Assembly: GCA_025800395.1 (NCBI GenBank)
Contig: JAOXRU010000119.1
Coordinates: 1 to 64,000 of the forward strand
Length of the DNA stretch: 64,000 nucleotides
Direction of reading: 5' to 3'
Source: Flavobacteriaceae bacterium
GTDB lineage: Bacteria; Bacteroidota; Bacteroidia; Flavobacteriales; Flavobacteriaceae
Each line of letters opens with the position of its first letter. Position 1 is the stretch's first letter. The position numbers and the translations under genes were made by a program. The notes beneath the pieces were generated by a model. The model was not told the origin of the DNA, searched no databases, and saw nothing but the letters and a program-made list of their open reading frames with translations. Positions 57,651 through 64,000 of the stretch are shown here, in pieces.

Positions 57651-58565
57651 CTACAAAAAATTATGATAACCAATCAAAAACAATAGGGAAATTAAAAAGG
57701 TACTTAGGGCAACTTTCTTCAATTCCGGGTCTAATGTTCCCGTGTTTTTATTTCGGATTACAATATTAAAATGCACAGCCAAAGGCAAAAACCCAATTAG
57801 AAATAAAGAATTGGTCCAAGACTCCCAATGTAGGTTGAGATATATCAAAAAACAGATTAATGCTATCAACAACAGGCTCAAATGATATTTTTTTGCTCTA
57901 TCTAGACCAATTTTTACTACTAGTGTATTCTTACCCACATTCTTATCGCTCAGATAATCTCGCATATTATTGAGATTGAGCACGGCGGTACTCAAGCAAC
58001 CAATCCCTATTGCTGGAAAAATCACAGTCGCATCAAAAGTCACATTGTATAACCAATAGGTACCAATAACGGCTAGCAGTCCAAAAAACAAAAACACAAA
58101 TACATCGCCTTTTCCACTATAACCATATGCTTTGTTCCCCACGGTATATTTAATCGCCGCTATTATGGCGGTAATACCCAAAAAGATAAACAACAACAAA
58201 AAGGGAAGTCTTTCGCTACCAAATGCCAAAAACAATAAAAACAACATACTTATAAAACTCAGGACCACACTCACAATTATACCCCATTGTAATTCTCTGG
58301 CATTGAGAAGACCACTTTGCATAGCCCGCTTTGGACCTATACGCTCTTCGTTGTCCGTTCCTTTAATACCGTCACCATAGTCATTTGCAAAATTGGAAAT
58401 AACCTGAAACCCAATAGTGGTAGCAATTGCTAAAACAAATATTTTGGTATTCCATACGTTTGGGTCCTGATAGATCGCCATTGCTGTTCCTACCAAAATA
58501 CCTGATATAGAGAGCGGTAAGGTTCTAGGGCGCGCAGCTTGCACCCAAGCTTTTAGTTTCATCAT
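57651..58565 (-). CDS. menA: 1,4-Dihydroxy-2-naphthoate polyprenyltransferase
   Basis: 304 aa, multi-TM; 'ARPRTLPLSISGILVGTAMA', 'NFANDYGDGIKGTDNEERIGPKRAMQSG'. Confidence 0.94.
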   Translation of the reverse strand: MMKLKAWVQAARPRTLPLSISGILVGTAMAIYQDPNVWNTKIFVLAIATTIGFQVISNFANDYGDGIKGTDNEERIGPKRAMQSGLLNARELQWGIIVSVVLSFISMLFLLFLAFGSERLPFLLLFIFLGITAIIAAIKYTVGNKAYGYSGKGDVFVFLFFGLLAVIGTYWLYNVTFDATVIFPAIGIGCLSTAVLNLNNMRDYLSDKNVGKNTLVVKIGLDRAKKYHLSLLLIALICFLIYLNLHWESWTNSLFLIGFLPLAVHFNIVIRNKNTGTLDPELKKVALSTFLISLLFLIGYHNFL

Positions 58566-58566
58566 T

Positions 58567-59181
58567 TTAATAGGGATCCTCTATTTTTAGTCGTTTTCCA
58601 CTTTTGTAAGATGCTACAAATGCATCTTCAAACCCAAGTTTTACCAAATTTTTCCGTAGCTCTCTAGCCTCCTCCAAAGTTCGAAATACACCCAACGAAT
58701 AAGACAAATAGGCATTGTCTTTCACAAATACCGAATTGAGCAAAAACGCATCCGCCAAATTGATATCGGAAGACTTTAAAGATTTTACTTGAACTGCATA
58801 CACCAATTCACCTTCCAAAAACTCTTTGGCTAAATAAAACTCTTTTAACACACTCAGCTCGCTATTCTCTTTTTCCAAAGTTTGCAACTTGTCCTCGTAC
58901 CGAATGATACTATCCATAGACACAAAAACCTGATTACCACTGCCATCGGCTTGAGCGAAACGCTTGAGCACGCTAGAAGCACCAAAAGTATAAGATGCTA
59001 CAACTACCATTACAACCAAAAAAAACACGGTAATTCCAGCAAAAATATTTCGGTGTTTTCTACTTCGCATTATCTCCTTGTCTTTCATTCGTACCTGATC
59101 CAAAAGACGGTCGTTGATTATCTGCGCTTTTTCAACATCCTTGTGAAGGGCTAGTAAATCGGATTCTTCTATAAACGGCAT
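58567..59181 (-). CDS. Membrane-anchored protein with SPOR-like C-terminal region
   Basis: 204 aa; one TM, coiled coil, 'AYLSYSLGVFRTLEEARELRKNLVKLGFEDAFVASYKSGKRL'. Confidence 0.7.
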   Translation of the reverse strand: MPFIEESDLLALHKDVEKAQIINDRLLDQVRMKDKEIMRSRKHRNIFAGITVFFLVVMVVVASYTFGASSVLKRFAQADGSGNQVFVSMDSIIRYEDKLQTLEKENSELSVLKEFYLAKEFLEGELVYAVQVKSLKSSDINLADAFLLNSVFVKDNAYLSYSLGVFRTLEEARELRKNLVKLGFEDAFVASYKSGKRLKIEDPY

Positions 59182-59246
59182 AATACTACAATTTGGACAA
59201 CTAAAACCTAGTTATTTCTTACAAAAGTACTCATATTATTTTTATT

Positions 59247-60089
59247 TTATGGAATCCATTTTATACCTCTAAAATTGGGTTTCCTTTTTTCGAGAAAAGC
59301 ATTTCTACCTTCTTTGGCTTCATCGGTCATATAAGCCAAACGGGTAGCTTCTCCTGCAAAAACTTGCTGCCCTACCATACCGTCATCGGTGAGGTTCATG
59401 GCAAATTTTAGCATTTTGATAGAGGTGGGTGATTTGTCCAATATCTCTTGCGCCCAAGCATAAGCAGTTTCTTCCAACTCTTGGTGAGGAATCACAGCAT
59501 TTACCATTCCCATTTCATAGGCCTCTTGTGCAGAGTAATTTCTACCCAAAAAGAAAATTTCTCTGGCCTTTTTCTGCCCTACCATTTTTGCCAAATAAGC
59601 AGAACCATATCCGCCATCAAAACTAGTAACATCGGCATCGGTTTGTTTGAAAATAGCATGCTCTTTACTAGCCAAGGTCATATCGCACACCACATGTAAA
59701 CTATGTCCTCCTCCTACAGCCCATCCAGGTACAACTGCTATCACTACTTTGGGCATAAAACGTATCAGGCGTTGGACTTCTAGTATATTCAATCTGTGAT
59801 AACCATCTTCTCCAACATATCCCTGATGTCCTCTTGCTTTCTGATCTCCACCACTACAAAAACTATAGACACCATCTTTGGTTGAAGGCCCTTCTGCAGA
59901 GAGCAAAATCACTCCAATATTGGTATCTTCTTGGGCATCGTAAAATGCATCATACAATTCGCTAGTTGTCTTGGGACGAAAAGCATTACGCACATTGGGT
60001 CTGTTGAATGCAATACGCGCTACGCCACCACTTTTTTTATAGGTAATATCTTCATATTCCTTGGCGGTTTTCCATTCGATAGTATTCAT
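59247..60089 (-). CDS. menB: 1,4-Dihydroxy-2-naphthoyl-CoA synthase
   Basis: 280 aa; 'VARIAFNRPNVRNAFRPKTTSELYDAF', 'FCSGGDQKARGHQGYVG', 'VVPGWAVGGGHSLHVVCDMTLAS'. Confidence 0.96.
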   Translation of the reverse strand: MNTIEWKTAKEYEDITYKKSGGVARIAFNRPNVRNAFRPKTTSELYDAFYDAQEDTNIGVILLSAEGPSTKDGVYSFCSGGDQKARGHQGYVGEDGYHRLNILEVQRLIRFMPKVVIAVVPGWAVGGGHSLHVVCDMTLASKEHAIFKQTDADVTSFDGGYGSAYLAKMVGQKKAREIFFLGRNYSAQEAYEMGMVNAVIPHQELEETAYAWAQEILDKSPTSIKMLKFAMNLTDDGMVGQQVFAGEATRLAYMTDEAKEGRNAFLEKRKPNFRGIKWIP

Positions 60090-60925
60090 TATTGTTGTTT
60101 TAAATATATTCCGTTTGGTTTTAATTCTACAAGCCTTTCTTTATACAAAGATCCCAGGCCTTTCTTAAAACTTTTTTTACTCATATGAAACATCGTTTTG
60201 ATCTGTTCCGGATCTGATTTATCCGTTACATTCACAAAACCATTATTATTTTTAAGCACTTCTAATATAGATGTTGCAGTAGGCGCTATGTTTTTGTATC
60301 CCAACTCTTGCAATGAGATATCCAACTTACCATCTGCTCGTAGTTTTCGAACCCATCCTATAAGCTGTTGCCCCAATCGAAGTTCCTTAAATATTTGATT
60401 GGTGTATACAAGGCCTTTGTGTTTGCCATTTACAATAACTTCCACTCCCAAATCCACATTGCGAGAAACCAAAAGACTCACTTTGTCAAACTGCTTGAGG
60501 TAATCGGTATCTTGGTCTAAATATTTATTGGTTTTGCTCGATCCTACCAATCGATTGGTTTTCTCATCCAAATAACAATACACCAAATAACTTTTTCCCT
60601 CCAACATTGGAGTAACCTGTTCTCGAAAAGGAACAAACAAATGCTTCTCTAGCCCCCACTCCAAAAAGGCGCCAATTTCATTCACACTAAACACTTTGAG
60701 ATACGCAAAGTTATTTACGGATATCTTTGGTTTTAAAGTGGTTGCAATGGGCCGTTCATCGTAGTCCAAATAACAGAACACTACCAGAGTGTCTCCAATT
60801 TCATAAGATTTTGGAACGTATTTGTTGGGCAAAAGCACCTCGTCTCCTGCCGCATTACCCAAAAATAAGCCCACGCTAGTCTCTCGCAATATCTCCAAGG
60901 TGTTGTAATCGCCTAAGTGTATCAT
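60089..60925 (-). CDS. S1-like RNA-binding protein (CvfB-like)
   Basis: 278 aa; 'LGDYNTLEILRETSVGLFLGNAAGDEVLLPNKYVP', tandem S1-like domains and winged-helix-like C-terminus. Confidence 0.88.
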   Translation of the reverse strand: MIHLGDYNTLEILRETSVGLFLGNAAGDEVLLPNKYVPKSYEIGDTLVVFCYLDYDERPIATTLKPKISVNNFAYLKVFSVNEIGAFLEWGLEKHLFVPFREQVTPMLEGKSYLVYCYLDEKTNRLVGSSKTNKYLDQDTDYLKQFDKVSLLVSRNVDLGVEVIVNGKHKGLVYTNQIFKELRLGQQLIGWVRKLRADGKLDISLQELGYKNIAPTATSILEVLKNNNGFVNVTDKSDPEQIKTMFHMSKKSFKKGLGSLYKERLVELKPNGIYLKQQ

Positions 60926-60973
60926 AAAATAAAAATATCTGCAAAGTTAGCCTATTTTCAGTTTATGCTCCTA

Positions 60974-62710
60974 TTATTTCAAGAAATTAAAATAGGCACG
61001 CAAAACCCGATCATTTTCTTCTCTTGGGGTGTGTATTTCCAATATTGCAGCTCTGTTGTTATCCTTCATAAAGGCCTCCCATTGCGATTCAAAATCGTTT
61101 TCTGTATCCAGCTTGTAATAATCCAATTGGAACATGGCTGCCAGATGGACTGCTGTATAATGGTGTGTGGTCTCAAAAAAAGTTTCAAAATGCTCCTGAT
61201 CTTTGGCACTTGGCAATATTCTAAATATCCCGCCTCCGTTATTATTGAGCAAAATAATTCTAAAAGTTTTGGGAATATAATTGTTCCATAAGGCATTGCT
61301 GTCATACAAAAAACTCAAATCTCCCGTAATTAAAGTCGTTGGATTGGGATCGAACACCGCAGCACCTATTGCTGTGGATGTACTCCCATCTATACCGCTG
61401 GTACCTCGATTGCAATACATTTCAATATTTGAATCAAAATCAAACAATTGGGCATAACGAATGGTCGAACTATTGGCCAATTGTAATTGCATAGGACTAG
61501 GTAATCGTTTTCGGATCAAATCAAACACCTTTAAATCCGAAAATTGCAGCTGTTGCATATATTGCTGATGCTGCTTTTGGCGATGCTCCCGCACCCTATT
61601 CCAATAAGGATAATAATCCGAATCTACGGGACAAATTTGTGAAACAAAACCTTCCAAAAAAGAAGACACATTGGTTTGAACATGATTATCTAGGCAAAAA
61701 TAGGTATCATAGGCCCTGATTCTATCTATATGCCAATGTTGCTTGGGTTGATACTTTCGCAAAAAAACTTTAATTTTTTTGGACACTACCATACCACCAA
61801 AAGTAAGTAATATATCTGGCTGTAATTGCGAAAACAAGGCTTCGCTATTGTCTTCTTTTTCTATAGGTACTATCAATTGATCGATACTGGCAAAAACTCT
61901 AGGATGATGTATATTGGAAGTGTTTTCGGTCAACATCATCACCGAGTCATCTTCCAACAATACAGACAACAATTCGTCAGATATCGTATGAGGGTCTTGG
62001 GCGCCAACCAAAATCATTTTTCGTTTCGATCGATTCCAAACATTTATCATTGGATCTAATACAGGTAAGCCCAATTGAGGCAATTCTAGTGGCTCTAATG
62101 CCTCTATTTCTAAATCTTCTTGTAGACCATATAATGGTTCTTCAAAAGGCACATTAATATGTATAGGACCTTTTTGTAGATGCAGTTGATAAAAACCTTG
62201 CTGCAAAGCTTCCAAATTGGCTTGTATGAGTTGTTGCTGATCGGGATGCTGATCTAGCAAATCGCTTTCTCTTGCTATGGTTTTGCTTGCATGCGAAACA
62301 TCTTGCAGCAGGTTCACTGCAGCAACGGTATGACTAGCATACACGCCTCTTTGCTGTATGGTTTGTCCGTCCCCTACATCTATTCTGTAGCTTGGTCGGT
62401 CTGCAGATATTACCACTAGAGGTATTTGACTATAAAATGCTTCGGACACAGCAGGGTAATAATTGAGTAAAGCCGAACCAGAGCTGCATAGCAAAGCTAC
62501 TGGTTGTTTCAAAAACTTTGCCATTCCCAATGCAAAAAATGCAGCACAACGCTCATCCACTATACTATAACAACTAAAAAATGGATCTCTGGTAAAACTA
62601 ATAGTGAGTGGTGCATTTCTAGAACCAGGAGAAATAACAATATGTGAAAGCAAATTGGCTTTGCATTGCTGAATTATCGCCTGAGCCGTGGGAATATTGG
62701 AGTATTGCAT
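60974..62710 (-). CDS. menD: SEPHCHC synthase
   Basis: 578 aa; 'HIVISPGSRNAPLTISFTRDPFFSCYSIVDERCAAFFALGMAK', 'NRGTSGIDGSTSTAIGAA', 'ITGDLSFLYDSNALWN'. Confidence 0.95.
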   Translation of the reverse strand: MQYSNIPTAQAIIQQCKANLLSHIVISPGSRNAPLTISFTRDPFFSCYSIVDERCAAFFALGMAKFLKQPVALLCSSGSALLNYYPAVSEAFYSQIPLVVISADRPSYRIDVGDGQTIQQRGVYASHTVAAVNLLQDVSHASKTIARESDLLDQHPDQQQLIQANLEALQQGFYQLHLQKGPIHINVPFEEPLYGLQEDLEIEALEPLELPQLGLPVLDPMINVWNRSKRKMILVGAQDPHTISDELLSVLLEDDSVMMLTENTSNIHHPRVFASIDQLIVPIEKEDNSEALFSQLQPDILLTFGGMVVSKKIKVFLRKYQPKQHWHIDRIRAYDTYFCLDNHVQTNVSSFLEGFVSQICPVDSDYYPYWNRVREHRQKQHQQYMQQLQFSDLKVFDLIRKRLPSPMQLQLANSSTIRYAQLFDFDSNIEMYCNRGTSGIDGSTSTAIGAAVFDPNPTTLITGDLSFLYDSNALWNNYIPKTFRIILLNNNGGGIFRILPSAKDQEHFETFFETTHHYTAVHLAAMFQLDYYKLDTENDFESQWEAFMKDNNRAAILEIHTPREENDRVLRAYFNFLK

Positions 62711-62739
62711 AAAGACAAAGTTACAAAGTTGGAAAAGCT

Positions 62740-63777
62740 TTACAAGATATTTTTAATGGTTTGCGCTTTTTGGACTGTTTCTTCCCATTCTAATTTCGGA
62801 TTGGAGGCTGCAGTGATGCCCCCACCAACGAATAAAGCAGCAGTTTGTTTTTCCACATGCATACACCGCAGGTTTACAAAAAGTTCTATACTATCTTTAT
62901 CCATCCACCATTCTCCAAAATATCCGGTATAGAATTTTCTTTGGTAGCCCTCTTTTTCAAGCACATAATTACGTGCCGCTTCCAAAGGCACGCCACACAC
63001 CGCTGGAGTGGGATGCAAAGCGGTGATCAAATCACCCAGCCTAGCTGCCGATATGGGGCCGCCTATATTGGTTCTCAAATGTTCTATATTGCCGGCCAAT
63101 ACCGTTTGTACCTGCCCAATGGTGGCTTTGATATTTTGTTTCTGCAATTGCCCAACTATATAATCTGTCACCATCTTTTGTTCTTCAATTTCTTTTATTC
63201 CCCATTTTGCTCCGTTCTTTTCCGCGAATCTGGTTCCAGCCAAGGCCATAGTGGCAAAATAACCCTTGTGATAGGTACATAACACCTCGGGGGTTGCTCC
63301 CATCCACAAACCGTATTGGGGATGATACCAACAATATACCATTGCCTGCGAATACGCGGATAACATATTATGAAACGCATTCAAAAACTCCCAATCTCTC
63401 AATTGCAGTATTTCTTTGCGCGAAAACACGATTTTTTGGGCTATTCCTTGTTTGATTGCAGCCACGGTATCGGCAATTTTTTGCACATATATCTCGTCTT
63501 GTTTTGGAGGGGGCATCGAAACCAATTGCTCGGGAATTGTCTCTTCCCATTCTTGTCGGATAACTTTCGATACCGCTTTGGGAATCAATACGGTTTTTTC
63601 CCGATTATCAAAACTTGCCATAACAAAGCCAGGAACATCGGACTCTTCCAAAAAATATGTTTTATCAGTTTTTTGCAATATCCCAACAACTTCTTTTTGT
63701 CGTGGTTTGCGATAGGCAACAAAAGGCAAAGCATTTTCAAACTGTTTTTGCACTAAAGAAAAGAGATCGTTTTTCAC
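62740..63777 (-). CDS. menF: Isochorismate synthase (GTG start)
   Basis: 345 aa; 'GIAQKIVFSRKEIL', 'GATPEVLCTYHKGYFATMALAGTR', 'LHPTPAVCGVPLEAA', 'YTGYFGEW'. Confidence 0.93.
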   Translation of the reverse strand: MKNDLFSLVQKQFENALPFVAYRKPRQKEVVGILQKTDKTYFLEESDVPGFVMASFDNREKTVLIPKAVSKVIRQEWEETIPEQLVSMPPPKQDEIYVQKIADTVAAIKQGIAQKIVFSRKEILQLRDWEFLNAFHNMLSAYSQAMVYCWYHPQYGLWMGATPEVLCTYHKGYFATMALAGTRFAEKNGAKWGIKEIEEQKMVTDYIVGQLQKQNIKATIGQVQTVLAGNIEHLRTNIGGPISAARLGDLITALHPTPAVCGVPLEAARNYVLEKEGYQRKFYTGYFGEWWMDKDSIELFVNLRCMHVEKQTAALFVGGGITAASNPKLEWEETVQKAQTIKNIL

Positions 63778-64000
63778 TAACCTTTTTTTGGGATGGATAT
63801 GGTGGTTAATTTACAAAAAGAGACCAACTGATCGGTTTCGTTGGTAATGCGTATGTCCCACAGCTGGGTTGTTCTCCCTACGTGCAACATAGAGGCTTTG
63901 GCATAAACAAAACCATTTCGAGCGCTTTTTACATGATTACCAGCTATTTCTATACCGCGAATTGCCACTTCTGAGGTATCCAAAAAGATAAAAGCAGCAC
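63777..64000 (-). CDS. Hotdog-fold thioesterase (PaaI-like), partial, runs off the right edge
   Basis: 'GIEIAGNHVKSARNGFVYAKASMLHVGRTTQLWDIRITNETDQLVSFCKLTTISIPKK'; stop overlaps the menF GTG start. Confidence 0.8.
   Translation of the reverse strand, partial: AAFIFLDTSEVAIRGIEIAGNHVKSARNGFVYAKASMLHVGRTTQLWDIRITNETDQLVSFCKLTTISIPKKG

Noticed and set aside
1-64000. CRISPR arrays, tRNA/rRNA genes, IS elements, prophage or defence islands
   Set aside because: No regularly spaced identical direct repeats with unique spacers, no transposase or integrase ORFs, and no tRNA or rRNA signature recognised by eye; a tRNAscan/Infernal run would be needed to be certain.

Overview
This is a 64-kb chromosomal segment from a Bacteroidota (Flavobacteriia-like) genome, AT-rich, with most genes on the minus strand. 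I saw no rRNA, tRNA, CRISPR array or transposon. Main blocks: (1) 0-20 kb, a type IX secretion/gliding-type surface locus. It has a partial large surface protein at the left edge (absent from the ORF track), an OmpA/PD40 protein, two PorP/SprF paralogues, a 4248-aa repeat adhesin with a type-B T9SS C-terminal domain, and two further secreted proteins. (2) 20-36 kb, housekeeping genes: fused CcsBA, truncated haemoglobin, DUF2520/KdsC-like/Maf, an arginase-family enzyme, SSS symporter, PIG-L, hybrid histidine kinase, EttA. (3) 37-43 kb, aceA-aceB with a divergent XRE/ImmA-type regulator and an acyl-CoA carboxylase. (4) 43-48 kb, a VWA protein, a lipoprotein and a LytS/LytTR pair. (5) 48-64 kb, a menaquinone locus (menE, CPBP, menC ... 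menA, menB, menD, menF) interrupted by a regulatory module. The most striking signal is that module: a TPR histidine kinase, three tandem ~90-100-nt sRNA-like units and a LytTR response regulator. Each sRNA unit has an invariant 22-nt core and its own intrinsic terminator. Each sRNA unit, the kinase gene, the PorP-OmpA operon and the left-edge surface protein is preceded by the same promoter geometry, read on the minus strand: CAACAA-N15-CAACAA-N27-TAnnTTTR (Bacteroidota -7 box). That is six sites in this window with identical 21-bp repeat period and 27-bp spacing. I interpret it as a candidate LytTR regulon linking a two-component system, a multicopy sRNA family and T9SS surface genes. Motif positions and spacings were counted by hand. 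Regulator identity and function are inference.
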